NCBI GenBank assembly: GCA_041905795.1
Contig: JAYRKL010000007.1
Coordinates: forward strand, 1-64,000
From: SHVO01 sp041905795
GTDB lineage: Bacteria > Pseudomonadota > Alphaproteobacteria > Rhodospirillales > Rhodospirillaceae
Reading direction: 5' to 3'
DNA: 64,000 nt
Below the pieces are notes generated by a model. The model did no database searches, was not told where the DNA came from, and worked only from the letters and a program-made list of their open reading frames with translations. The translations under genes and the position numbers were made by a program. Shown piece after piece: positions 7,953 through 15,636 of this stretch (positions are counted from its first letter, which is position 1; each line of letters starts with the position of its first letter).

Positions 7953-8936
7953 CTACTCGCGCCAGTGGTGGCACCACACGTCATGCCCCGGCGAAGGCGA
8001 TTCCCGCGCCGGTTCGGTCTCGGCGCAGACGGCGGTGGCTTTGGGACAGCGGGTGCGGAAGACGCAGCCCGACGGAGGATTGAGCGGCGACGGCAGGTCG
8101 CCGCTCAGGATGATGCGCGGCTTGGCACGCTCCTGGACCGGATCGGGGATCGGCACCGCCGACATCAGGGCCCGGGTATAGGGATGACGCGGCGCCCGGT
8201 AGAGGGAGTCCCGCGTCGCCAGCTCCATGACCTTACCGAGATAGAGCACCAGCACCCGGTCGCTGATGTGACGCACCACGGCGAGGTCGTGGCTGATGAA
8301 CAGCATCGAGAGACCAAAAGTCTTCTGCAGGTCCTTGAGCAGGTTGATGACCTGGGCGCGCACTGAGACATCGAGCGCGCTCACCGGTTCGTCGCAGATC
8401 ACCAGCTTGGGTTTCAGGATCATGGCGCGCGCGATGCCGATGCGCTGGCACTGGCCGCCGGAGAATTCGTGGGGATAACGGTTGACCATCCCCGGCAGCA
8501 GGCCCACCTGCTCCATGAGGCCGGCCACGCGCCGCGCCACGTCGGCGCGGGACAGCTCCGGGTGATAGTTGCGCAAGGGCTCGGCGACGATGTCGCCGGC
8601 GGTCATGCGCGGGTCGAGGCTGGCGAGCGGGTCCTGGAACACGATCTGCATGTCCTCGCGCGCGGCCTTCACCGCGGCGGCGTCGAGGCCGGTCATCTCG
8701 CGCCCGAGCCAGGTGACCGTGCCGGAGGTGGCTGGCAGCAGCTGCAGCACCGCGCGGCCCAAAGTGGTCTTGCCGCAGCCGGATTCGCCGACGATGCCCA
8801 GGGTCTCGCCGGGCGCGAGGTCGAAGGATACGCCGTCGACCGCGCGCAGGTTCTGGTAACGGCCGACGATCACGCCGCCGGTACGCACCGGGAAATGGAC
8901 CTTGAGGTCGCGGACACTGAGGATGGGCGCGGTCAT
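7953..8936 (-). CDS. Peptide ABC importer ATPase (DppF/OppF type)
   Basis: Cytoplasmic ATPase of a peptide/opine/nickel-family importer, 327 residues. Walker A GESGCGKTT is at residues 50-58, the signature is FSGGQCQRIGIARAM and Walker B is LVICDEPVSALDVS. The C-terminal Oligo_HPY extension with PSPLNPPSGCVFRTRCP is typical of the F subunit, and the 40-residue insertion near the N-terminus (PVRTGGVIVGRYQ) is also usual for F. Its ATG overlaps the TGA of the D-type ATPase gene (ATGA), implying translational coupling. Substrate specificity rests with the binding protein and cannot be read from this subunit. Confidence 0.93.
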   Translation of the reverse strand: MTAPILSVRDLKVHFPVRTGGVIVGRYQNLRAVDGVSFDLAPGETLGIVGESGCGKTTLGRAVLQLLPATSGTVTWLGREMTGLDAAAVKAAREDMQIVFQDPLASLDPRMTAGDIVAEPLRNYHPELSRADVARRVAGLMEQVGLLPGMVNRYPHEFSGGQCQRIGIARAMILKPKLVICDEPVSALDVSVRAQVINLLKDLQKTFGLSMLFISHDLAVVRHISDRVLVLYLGKVMELATRDSLYRAPRHPYTRALMSAVPIPDPVQERAKPRIILSGDLPSPLNPPSGCVFRTRCPKATAVCAETEPARESPSPGHDVWCHHWRE

Positions 8937-9940
8937 GACGCTTCCCTCACCGGCTGGATGCCGTCACGCACGCAGGCCTTGAGGCCGCCGCCGCCCCCTT
9001 GAACCAAAGAGGGACGCAACGGCGGACGTTCGGCGCAGGCCGAAATCCTATAAGTACAGCGCGGCGCGAAGGCGCAGCCCGGCGGCAGGCGCTGAAGGTT
9101 GGGCGGCTGGCCGGGAATGGTCTTGAGGGACTTGCCGAGGACATCGTCCAGGCGCGGCGTGCAGGCGAGCAGGCCTTGCGTATACGGGTGCTGGGGCGCG
9201 GTGAAGATCTGGTTCACGTCGCCCAGTTCCACGATCCGCCCCGCGTACATCACCGCCACCCGGTCGGCCAATCCGGCGACGACTCCGAGATCGTGGGTGA
9301 TCAGGATCACCGAGGTGCGCTCCTTCTCCTTCACCTCGCGGATCAGGTCGAGGATCAGCGCCTGGACCGTGACGTCGAGCGCCGTGGTCGGCTCGTCGGC
9401 GATCAGCAGCGCCGGGTTGCACAGCAGGCTCATGGCGATCATGACGCGCTGGCGCAGGCCGCCGGACAGTTCATGCGGATGCATGTCCGCGCGCCGCACC
9501 GGTTCCGGGATCTGCACCCGCTTGAGCATGGCAATCACCGCGTCGCGCGCCGCGGCGGCGCTCATGCCCCGGTGACGGATCAGCACTTCGCCCAGCTGGC
9601 GGCCGATCTTCATATGCGGCGTCAGGGACGTCATGTGGTCCTGGAACACCATCGACGCCTTGTTGCCGCGAATGGCGTTGAGCGCTTTTTCACCCGCCGT
9701 CAGCAGGTTGACGCCGTCAAACAGCACTTCGCCGGAGGCCTTGCCGTTGTCGGCCAGGAGGCCCATGGCGGCCATGAAGGTCTGGCTCTTGCCCGAACCG
9801 GACTCGCCGACGATGCCCAGGCACTCGCCCTTCGCCAGCGTGAACGAGAGATCGCTCACCGCCTCGACCGCGCCGTCGGGCGTCTCAAAGCGCACACTCA
9901 GATTGCGGACATCCAACACTTGATTTGAAGGGGACGCCAT
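8933..9940 (-). CDS. Peptide ABC importer ATPase (DppD/OppD type)
   Basis: Second ATPase of the importer, 335 residues. Walker A GESGSGKS is at 45-52, the signature is LSGGLRQRVMIAMSLL and Walker B is LLIADEPTTALDVT. The C-terminal Oligo_HPY domain includes LPPGCAFAPRC. The start at 9940 (MASPSNQVLD) gives the normal N-terminus. The frame stays open much further upstream, but that sequence lies inside the permease gene in another frame and looks non-coding. The start ATG shares its A with the permease TGA (TGATG), so the genes are coupled. Confidence 0.93.
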   Translation of the reverse strand: MASPSNQVLDVRNLSVRFETPDGAVEAVSDLSFTLAKGECLGIVGESGSGKSQTFMAAMGLLADNGKASGEVLFDGVNLLTAGEKALNAIRGNKASMVFQDHMTSLTPHMKIGRQLGEVLIRHRGMSAAAARDAVIAMLKRVQIPEPVRRADMHPHELSGGLRQRVMIAMSLLCNPALLIADEPTTALDVTVQALILDLIREVKEKERTSVILITHDLGVVAGLADRVAVMYAGRIVELGDVNQIFTAPQHPYTQGLLACTPRLDDVLGKSLKTIPGQPPNLQRLPPGCAFAPRCTYRISACAERPPLRPSLVQGGGGGLKACVRDGIQPVREAS

Positions 9941-10842
9941 CAGCGGTCCTTCGGATCGAGCGCGTCGCGCAGGCCGTCGCCCAGGAAGTTGAGGCAGAAC
10001 AGCGTGGCGGTCATGAACACCGCCGGCACGATCAGGGTGCGCGGCGTGATCTCCAGCTCCGCCGCCCCCTCGTTGATCAGCACACCCCAACTGGTCATGG
10101 GTTCCTGCACGCCGAGGCCGAGGAAGCTCAGGAAGCTTTCCAGCAAGATCACCTGGGGAATGGTCAGCGTGACGTAGACGATCACCACCCCCAGCACATT
10201 GGGCACCACATGGCGGATCAGGATGCCGGCGGTACTGCCGCCCGAAGCGCGCGCCGCCTCCATGAACTCGCGGTGTTTTAGGGTCAGGGTCTGGCCGCGC
10301 ACGATCCGCGCCATGGTCAGCCATTCCACCGAACCGATGGCCAGGAACATCAGGACAAAGTTCCGGCCGAACAGCACCATCAGGATAATGACGAAGAACG
10401 TCAGCGGCACCGAGTACATGAGATCGACGAAGCGCATCAGGAGCTGGTCGATCTTGCCGCCGAGATAGCCGGCGATGGCGCCGACGGTGACGCCGATGAA
10501 CAGCGCGACGGAGGTGGCGAGCAAGCCGACCGTGAGCGAGACGCGTCCGCCGAACAAGGTGCGCGCCAACAGGTCGCGGCCGACGGAATCGGTGCCGAGG
10601 TAATGCTTGAGGGCAAGGCTCGGCGGCACGGCCTCGACATGGTCCCAGTCGATCTGGTCATAGGACCAGGCCAGGAAGTAGGGGCCGAACACCGACAGCA
10701 CCGCGATCAGGCCGAGGATGACGAGGCTGGCGACCGCCGCCTTGTTGCGCATCAGCCGGCGCCAGGCGTCCTGCCATAGGCTGCGGCCCTCGACGGCGTC
10801 GGAGATCGGCAGATCGGGCGCGGCGATATTGGCCTCAGTCAT
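9940..10842 (-). CDS. Peptide ABC importer permease (DppC/OppC type)
   Basis: Inner-membrane permease of 300 residues. It has an N-terminal transmembrane helix after the OppC_N segment (WRRLMRNKAAVASLVILGLI). The BPD_transp_1 domain has about five further helices and the EAA-type loop (EFMEAARASGGSTAGIL), which contacts the ATPases. The sequence HYLGTDSVGRDLLARTLFG is a hallmark of the C-type subunit. It overlaps the upstream B-type permease gene by eight bases. Confidence 0.93.
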   Translation of the reverse strand: MTEANIAAPDLPISDAVEGRSLWQDAWRRLMRNKAAVASLVILGLIAVLSVFGPYFLAWSYDQIDWDHVEAVPPSLALKHYLGTDSVGRDLLARTLFGGRVSLTVGLLATSVALFIGVTVGAIAGYLGGKIDQLLMRFVDLMYSVPLTFFVIILMVLFGRNFVLMFLAIGSVEWLTMARIVRGQTLTLKHREFMEAARASGGSTAGILIRHVVPNVLGVVIVYVTLTIPQVILLESFLSFLGLGVQEPMTSWGVLINEGAAELEITPRTLIVPAVFMTATLFCLNFLGDGLRDALDPKDR

Positions 10843-11770
10843 AGCGCACCCGGGGATCGAGGAGGCCGTAGGCCAGGTCCACCAGCAGGTTCATCAGGAT
10901 CATGATGGCGGCGGAGAGGATGGTGACGCCCATGACCAGCGTATAGTCGCGGTTGAGCGCGCCTTGCACGAAGTAGCGGCCGATGCCGGGAATCTGGAAG
11001 ATCGTTTCCACCACCATCGAGCCGGTGAGGATGAAGGCGGTGGCGGGGCCGAGGAAGGTAACCACCGGCGTCAGCGCGCTCTTGAGGGCGTGGTGGATCA
11101 CCACGGCGCGGAACGGCAAACCCTTGGCCTTGGCGGTGCGCACATAGTTGGCGCGCATGACCTCGATCATGGCGCCGCGGGTGATGCGCGCGAGGTAGGC
11201 GACGAACGGCAATGCGAGCGTGATCACCGGCAATATACGGTTGGCGAAGGCGCCGTTGTTCCAGCCGCCGGCCGGCAGATGCACCGCGGTGTCCTTGAGC
11301 CAGACGCCGAAGATCAGGATCAGCAGTTGTCCCATGACGAAATTGGGGATCACGATCCCGGTCATGGCGAGGCCCGACACCGCGTAGTCGCGGGGAGAAT
11401 TCTGCGCCAGCGCCGCGGCGATGCCCATGGGCACGCCGATGACGATCGCCAGCAGGATGGCGGCGAAGCCGTTCTGGAAGCTGACCGGGAAGCCTTGCGC
11501 GATCAGCTCGGTGACCGTGAAGTCCTTATATTTGAACGACGGGCCGAAATCCCAATGCAGCAGGTTCCAGAGATAGCTGAGGTACTGCTGCCACAGCGGG
11601 TCGTCGAGGTGGTAGCGCGCCCGCAGGTTGGCGAGGATCTCCGGCGGCACCGGCGCCGCGGAATCGAACGGCCCGCCGGGCGTCAGGCGCATCAGGAAAA
11701 AACACACGGTGATGATCGCCCACAAGGTGGGGATGCCGATGAGGATGCGCCGGGCGATATATGACCACAT
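10835..11770 (-). CDS. Peptide ABC importer permease (DppB/OppB type)
   Basis: First permease of the importer, 311 residues and about six transmembrane helices. The N-terminus MWSYIARRILIGIPTLW and the following FFLMRLTPGGPFD are characteristic of B-type subunits. The EAA loop (NYVRTAKAKGLPFRAVVIHH) lies in the second half. It begins 43 bases after the binding-protein gene ends and overlaps the C-type permease gene downstream, consistent with one transcript in the order binding protein, B, C, D, F. Confidence 0.93.
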   Translation of the reverse strand: MWSYIARRILIGIPTLWAIITVCFFLMRLTPGGPFDSAAPVPPEILANLRARYHLDDPLWQQYLSYLWNLLHWDFGPSFKYKDFTVTELIAQGFPVSFQNGFAAILLAIVIGVPMGIAAALAQNSPRDYAVSGLAMTGIVIPNFVMGQLLILIFGVWLKDTAVHLPAGGWNNGAFANRILPVITLALPFVAYLARITRGAMIEVMRANYVRTAKAKGLPFRAVVIHHALKSALTPVVTFLGPATAFILTGSMVVETIFQIPGIGRYFVQGALNRDYTLVMGVTILSAAIMILMNLLVDLAYGLLDPRVRYD

Positions 11771-11813
11771 GCGCCGACGAGATTAGGTCACTGTCTACGA
11801 AAGCGCCAAGCGC

Positions 11814-13358
11814 TTATCTGGTCAGGAAACGCAGGGGATGAACCCCCAGCGCATTGGGCTGCCAGCCGTCCGCCGCCACCGGGCGCATGGGGGTGAAGAA
11901 CACCACCGGCAGGATGATCTGGTCCTCGATCAACACGTTCTCGGCCTGCAGCGTGGTCTGGGGCCTGATCACCGGATCGGTCTCGGAGAGCGCTGACTGC
12001 ATGCGTTTGTTGAACTCGGGCTCCTCGTAGCCGCCGATGTTCCAGGCGCCGGCCTGGCGGGTGAGCGGCGTCAGGAAGCCGAAGGCGTCCTCGGCGCGGG
12101 CCGGCCAGACCGCCAGGGCGAGATCGAAGTCGCCGCGCCGCAGGGCGTCGGCGAAGTCCGCCGGCGCGTCCTCCTGCATCTGGACATTGATGCCGATGCG
12201 CGGCCAGCCGGCGGTGATGGTTTTGGCGAAGGCCGCCGTGGCGGCGCCTTTGGGATAGCGGAACTGGAGGGTCGTCGGGTGGGCGCGGCTGACTTGGGAT
12301 TCCTCCAGCAGCACCTCGGCCACGGCCGAGCGCATATTGCCGGTGAGCGGCGCATAGGCCGCGCGGTGCAGGGCCACGGCGCTCATCAGTTGCGGCGGCA
12401 CCATGGTATAGGCCGGCGCCGCGTTCTCCAGCCGCGAGGACCGCGCAAAGGCCTCGCGGTCGATGGTCATGGCCAGCGCATGGCGGTTCTCGCGCCGGTT
12501 CAGGATCGGCTTGCGGGCGTTGACGGCAACGAACAGGAGGTCGGAGCCGGCCTCGGTCTTGAGGCCGCGCGCGCGCGGCGGCGGCGGCATGAAGGCAAAG
12601 CCCCAGGTGAGCTGCGCGGCGCGGCTGCGCACCATGTCCACGGCGGCGTCGGAAGACTCCGCGACCACGAAACTCACCGCCTGGACGGCCACGTCGGCGG
12701 CGGCGAAGAACCTGGGGTTCTTCACCAGGCCCAGACCGGCCTCGGTCGATGCCGGCATGAAGGCGCCGTTGGTGGCGGCATTCTCGCGCGCAAAGGTGCG
12801 GTCGCCGCGCCGGTGCGGCAGCGGCATGGCCACCGGCAGCGCCAGGGCCGCGAGGAAGGTGGCGGAGGGATGCTTCAGGGTGATGCGAACGGTGCGGGAG
12901 TCGGGCGCCGTCACGCCGAGGCTTGCCCGCGTGCCGGCGAGGGCTTCCTCGGCGCCCTGGATCGCCAGCAAGGACCCAGCGAATGGGGCGGCCGGCGACA
13001 GCGCATGGCGCAGGCCGGCGACGAAGTCCTCGGCGTCGAGGGCGGCGCCGTCGGACCACTGCAGTCCGCGCCGCAGGTTGAAGGTGTAGGTCAGCTGATC
13101 GGCGCTGATCTCCCAGCGCTCGGCGGCGCCGGGCACGAGCTTGCCCTGAGCGTCGCGGGTCACCAGGCCCATGAACATTTCCGACGCGAGGGCCAAGTCG
13201 ACGTCCCGGACCGCCATTTGCGGATCCAGCTCGCGCGGCAGTTCCGGAACCGCGATCGCCAGGACATCCGCCGCAGCGGCCGAGGCATCCGGGGAAATGA
13301 AAGTGCACGCGGCCGCGGCGGCCGCCAGCAGCGCCCTGCGTGCGATCGGCCCGTTCAG
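11814..13358 (-). CDS. Peptide ABC importer substrate-binding protein (probable CTG start)
   Basis: Extracytoplasmic family 5 binding protein that captures peptides for the importer. The mature part shows the family pattern LVPGAAERWEISADQLTYTF, RRGLQWSDG and DAEDFVAGLRHAL. The first in-frame ATG (13217) would remove the export signal. Upstream the frame stays open to 13422 and encodes an excellent signal peptide (RRALLAAAAAACTF...), but it holds no ATG, GTG or TTG. A CTG at 13356-13358 has GGAG eight bases upstream and overlaps the TGA of the preceding hydrolase gene as CTGA. I therefore infer a CTG start and 514 residues. Either a Sec signal ending ASA-A or a lipobox-like AAAC is possible. 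Confidence 0.82.
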   Translation of the reverse strand: MNGPIARRALLAAAAAACTFISPDASAAAADVLAIAVPELPRELDPQMAVRDVDLALASEMFMGLVTRDAQGKLVPGAAERWEISADQLTYTFNLRRGLQWSDGAALDAEDFVAGLRHALSPAAPFAGSLLAIQGAEEALAGTRASLGVTAPDSRTVRITLKHPSATFLAALALPVAMPLPHRRGDRTFARENAATNGAFMPASTEAGLGLVKNPRFFAAADVAVQAVSFVVAESSDAAVDMVRSRAAQLTWGFAFMPPPPRARGLKTEAGSDLLFVAVNARKPILNRRENRHALAMTIDREAFARSSRLENAAPAYTMVPPQLMSAVALHRAAYAPLTGNMRSAVAEVLLEESQVSRAHPTTLQFRYPKGAATAAFAKTITAGWPRIGINVQMQEDAPADFADALRRGDFDLALAVWPARAEDAFGFLTPLTRQAGAWNIGGYEEPEFNKRMQSALSETDPVIRPQTTLQAENVLIEDQIILPVVFFTPMRPVAADGWQPNALGVHPLRFLTR

Positions 13359-14194
13359 ACGGACGGCTCCGGGATAACGGTGTTGGCGAGAATGCCGATA
13401 CGTTCGATCTCCACTTCTATCTTATCGCCCGCCTTGAGCCACAGCGGCGGCTTGCGCCCGGCGCCGACCCCCGCCGGCGTGCCGGTGGCGATGACATCGC
13501 CCGGCTCGAGGTGGGTGAAGATCGAGAGGTAGGAAATGATCTCCGCCACCGACAGCATCATGGACGCGGTCGAGTCCTGCTGCACGATCTCGCCGTTGAG
13601 GCGGGTCGTGAGTTTCAGGTTCTGCGGATCGGGCACTTCGGCCGCCGGCACCAGCCACGGTCCGCAGGCGCCCGAAGAGTCGAAGTTCTTGCCGGCGGTG
13701 AAGGAGTGCTTCTGATAGTCGCGCACGCTGCCGTCCAGGAAGCAGGTGTAGCCGGCCACATGGGAGAGCGCCTTGTCCGCCGGAATGCGCCGGCCGCCGC
13801 GGCCGATCACCACGCCGAGTTCGCCCTCGAAGTCGTACTGGCTGGACGCCGACGGGCAGACGATGGACTGGTGGTGGCCGACCAGAGACTGGGTCGTGCG
13901 CATGAAGGTGTTGGGATGTTCCGGCGGCAGGTTGCCCAACTCGGCCACATGGTCGCGGTAGTTGCGCCCGACGCAGAGGACGCGGCTGGCGTCGGGGATC
14001 ACCTGCAGCAGCACCACATGATCGAGGGCCACCGTCGGCTTGCGTTTGGCGGCCACGGCCTGGAGGTTGCCGAGCGGGCCGGAGGCGAGCACCGCGCGTA
14101 AGGAAGGCCCGGCGTCCGAGAGGTCGACAATGTCGTTGCCGATCACCGCGCCGAAGCTGGGGCCTTGGGTGTATTCGTAACTGACGAACTTCAT
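13355..14194 (-). CDS. Fumarylacetoacetate hydrolase-family protein
   Basis: Protein of 279 residues of the FAH superfamily, whose members hydrolyse, decarboxylate or hydrate 2-oxo acids. The domain core contains LCVGRNYRDHVAE and the metal ligands E123 and E125 (DFEGELGVVIG) and D154 (CFLDGSVRDYQ). FNDSSGACGPW-type and GDVIATGTPAGVG segments follow, the latter diagnostic of the family. The exact reaction cannot be assigned; 2-hydroxyhepta-diene-dioate isomerase, acylpyruvase and oxaloacetate decarboxylase activities all occur. It is the first gene of the peptide-importer operon, and its TGA overlaps the inferred CTG start of the binding protein. Confidence 0.9.
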   Translation of the reverse strand: MKFVSYEYTQGPSFGAVIGNDIVDLSDAGPSLRAVLASGPLGNLQAVAAKRKPTVALDHVVLLQVIPDASRVLCVGRNYRDHVAELGNLPPEHPNTFMRTTQSLVGHHQSIVCPSASSQYDFEGELGVVIGRGGRRIPADKALSHVAGYTCFLDGSVRDYQKHSFTAGKNFDSSGACGPWLVPAAEVPDPQNLKLTTRLNGEIVQQDSTASMMLSVAEIISYLSIFTHLEPGDVIATGTPAGVGAGRKPPLWLKAGDKIEVEIERIGILANTVIPEPSV

Positions 14195-14257
14195 TGCTTC
14201 ATCTCAACCGTGAAAGCGCATCCCCGCATCCGGTCTACGTGACCAATGCGCCGAGGT

Positions 14258-14743
14258 CTAGTGCGGCATCATGACGGTATCGATGACGTGAATGAATCCG
14301 TTGTCGGAGATGAGGTCGGCTTTGATCATCTTGGCGTCGTCCACCTGGATTCCCTTGGTGGCGTCGATCAGCAGCGTTCCGCCTTCGGCGGTCGCCGCTT
14401 CGAGCCGCTTGCCCATGAAATCGCGCGAGGTCACCCGGCCCATCACCAGGTGGAAGGTGATCAGGTGCTGGAGCTTTTCCTTGTTTTCGGGGCGGAGGAG
14501 AGTCTCCATGGTGGCCTTGGGCAGCTTGGCGAAGGCGTCATCGGTGGGCGCGAACAGGGTGATCGGACCCTTGCCCTGGAGCAGCGGCGTCAGCCCCGCC
14601 GCCTTGACGGCCGCGAGCAGGATGGTGAAGGTGCCGGCGTCGGTCGCGGTTTCCAGAATGTCCTTGGCGCGGGCGGTGCCCGGCAAAGCCAGCGCGGCGG
14701 CGAGGACCAGGCCCATCAGTCTCAGGGCGAATTTACGGTGCAT
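14258..14743 (-). CDS. Secreted fasciclin-domain protein
   Basis: Protein of 161 residues with a signal peptide (about 1-26, hydrophobic core LMGLVLAAALALP, ending ARA) and one fasciclin (FAS1) domain. The H1 box is seen as GPITLFAPTDDAFAKLP and the H2 region as GFIHVIDTVMMP. FAS1 domains mediate adhesion or small-molecule binding; the bacterial role is often unknown. GGAGAAG lies three bases before its ATG. It is 64 bases upstream of the hydrolase gene and may head the same transcript. Its start is only 11 bases from the oppositely oriented 78-residue gene. Confidence 0.9.
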   Translation of the reverse strand: MHRKFALRLMGLVLAAALALPGTARAKDILETATDAGTFTILLAAVKAAGLTPLLQGKGPITLFAPTDDAFAKLPKATMETLLRPENKEKLQHLITFHLVMGRVTSRDFMGKRLEAATAEGGTLLIDATKGIQVDDAKMIKADLISDNGFIHVIDTVMMPH

Positions 14744-14754
14744 AGCTTCTCCAC

Positions 14755-14991
14755 ATGACCCAGCGCGAAATGTATTCCGAGATCGGCGCCCTGATCGGCG
14801 CCGTGGCCCAGGCCTTTAGCATAACCGAAGCCGAGGCCATCGCCGCGGCGGAGCAGAATCGCCTGGCCATGGAGTTCGGCCGCGACGCCAACGGCAATCC
14901 TTTCGTCACCGCCACCCTGGACGGCAAAGCCAGCGCGCGGATCTACCAGGGCGCCATCAAACACGCGCCGAAAGACCAAAACGCCCCATAG
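14755..14991 (+). CDS. Small protein of unknown function (78 aa)
   Basis: Not recognised. The predicted protein is soluble and acidic-to-neutral with no signal peptide, membrane segment or cysteines. It contains a helical N-half (EIGALIGAVAQAFSITEAEAIAAAEQN) and a strand-like segment (GNPFVTATLDG). No Shine-Dalgarno precedes the ATG, because the bases upstream are the binding site of the divergent fasciclin gene. Leaderless translation, or a start at the next ATG (14770), is possible. It ends 33 bases before the MarR gene and points the same way, so the two may be co-transcribed. Confidence 0.55.
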   Translation: MTQREMYSEIGALIGAVAQAFSITEAEAIAAAEQNRLAMEFGRDANGNPFVTATLDGKASARIYQGAIKHAPKDQNAP

Positions 14992-15000
14992 CCTCGTGCC

Positions 15001-15024
15001 GGATATGTGTATATACACATATCC
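15001..15024. promoter_or_regulatory. 24-bp perfect palindrome abutting the MarR start (putative operator)
   Basis: The half-site GGATATGTGTAT is followed directly by its exact reverse complement, and the last base touches the ATG of the MarR gene. MarR regulators usually bind such palindromes in their own promoters, so autoregulation is likely. It occupies the position where a ribosome binding site would be. The ATATGT/ACATAT arms recur at 15499-15514. Confidence 0.75.
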
Positions 15025-15483
15025 ATGGCCCACCTCCCCCTCGACGAAGAGTCCGGCGGTGTCATCAGCCCCGCCGCAGTGGCGGAGGTCTGCTTTTGCC
15101 ATAACCTGCGGCGCACCACCCGCGCGGTCAGCCGGATCTATGACCAGGCGTTGCACCCGGCGGGACTAAAATCCAGCCAATTCAATGTATTGATTGTGAT
15201 CGCCAGCCTGACACCGGCGACCATGCCGGCGGTGGCGCGGGCGCTGGCCATGGACCGGACCACCCTGCTCCGGAACCTGGGGCCTTTGAAAGCCGCCGGC
15301 CTGCTCACGGTCGCCAAGGGGGGAGGGCGCCGTCCCGACGAAATCACCCTCACCATGACCGGTGAAAACACCCTGACCACGGCGATCAGGGCGTGGCAAG
15401 GCGCCCAACGGCAGATCGCCCAACGGCTGGGTGGCAGTCATGCCGCCCAGATGCTTCAAGGGCTTGCGCGGCTTCTGGGGTGA
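15025..15483 (+). CDS. MarR-family transcriptional regulator
   Basis: Winged-helix regulator of 152 residues. The N-terminal dimerisation helix carries CFCHNLRRTTRAVSRIYD, a cysteine-containing segment seen in one MarR subgroup. The recognition helix region reads PAVARALAMDRTTLLRNLGPLKAAGLL, and the wing follows with GGGRRPDEITLTMTG. The cysteines at the start could allow thiol sensing, but this is not established by sequence. The ATG at 15025 directly follows a 24-bp palindrome, and a GTG inside the palindrome (15007) is an alternative start. No Shine-Dalgarno is visible. The likely targets are itself and the cyclic-nucleotide-binding gene downstream. Confidence 0.9.
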   Translation: MAHLPLDEESGGVISPAAVAEVCFCHNLRRTTRAVSRIYDQALHPAGLKSSQFNVLIVIASLTPATMPAVARALAMDRTTLLRNLGPLKAAGLLTVAKGGGRRPDEITLTMTGENTLTTAIRAWQGAQRQIAQRLGGSHAAQMLQGLARLLG

Positions 15484-15498
15484 GTCGCGCCGCTATAG

Positions 15499-15514
15499 AT
15501 ATGTAATTACATAT
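15499..15514. promoter_or_regulatory. 16-bp perfect palindrome upstream of cNMP-binding/TPR gene (putative MarR operator)
   Basis: ATATGTAATTACATAT is a perfect palindrome 15 bases after the MarR stop and 123 bases before the TTG start of the next gene. It shares the ATATGT...ACATAT arms of the palindrome in front of marR, with a shorter centre. That suggests the same regulator may act on both promoters. Confidence 0.6.
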
Positions 15515-15636
15515 ATTGCTGACCCTGACGGGAAACCATCCCACTTAACTTTTATTAAACCGCTCCCCGCCAAAGTATCCGGACCGCACGAACCGGCCGC
15601 GAGACTCGCGCCGCCGGCACCGCTACGGAGCCTGGG

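Noticed and set aside
11788..13308. 506-codon minus-strand frame overlapping the peptide-binding protein
   Set aside because: It is in another frame of the same strand and consists of Arg/Gly/Pro/Ala-rich sequence. The true frame encodes an SBP family 5 protein.
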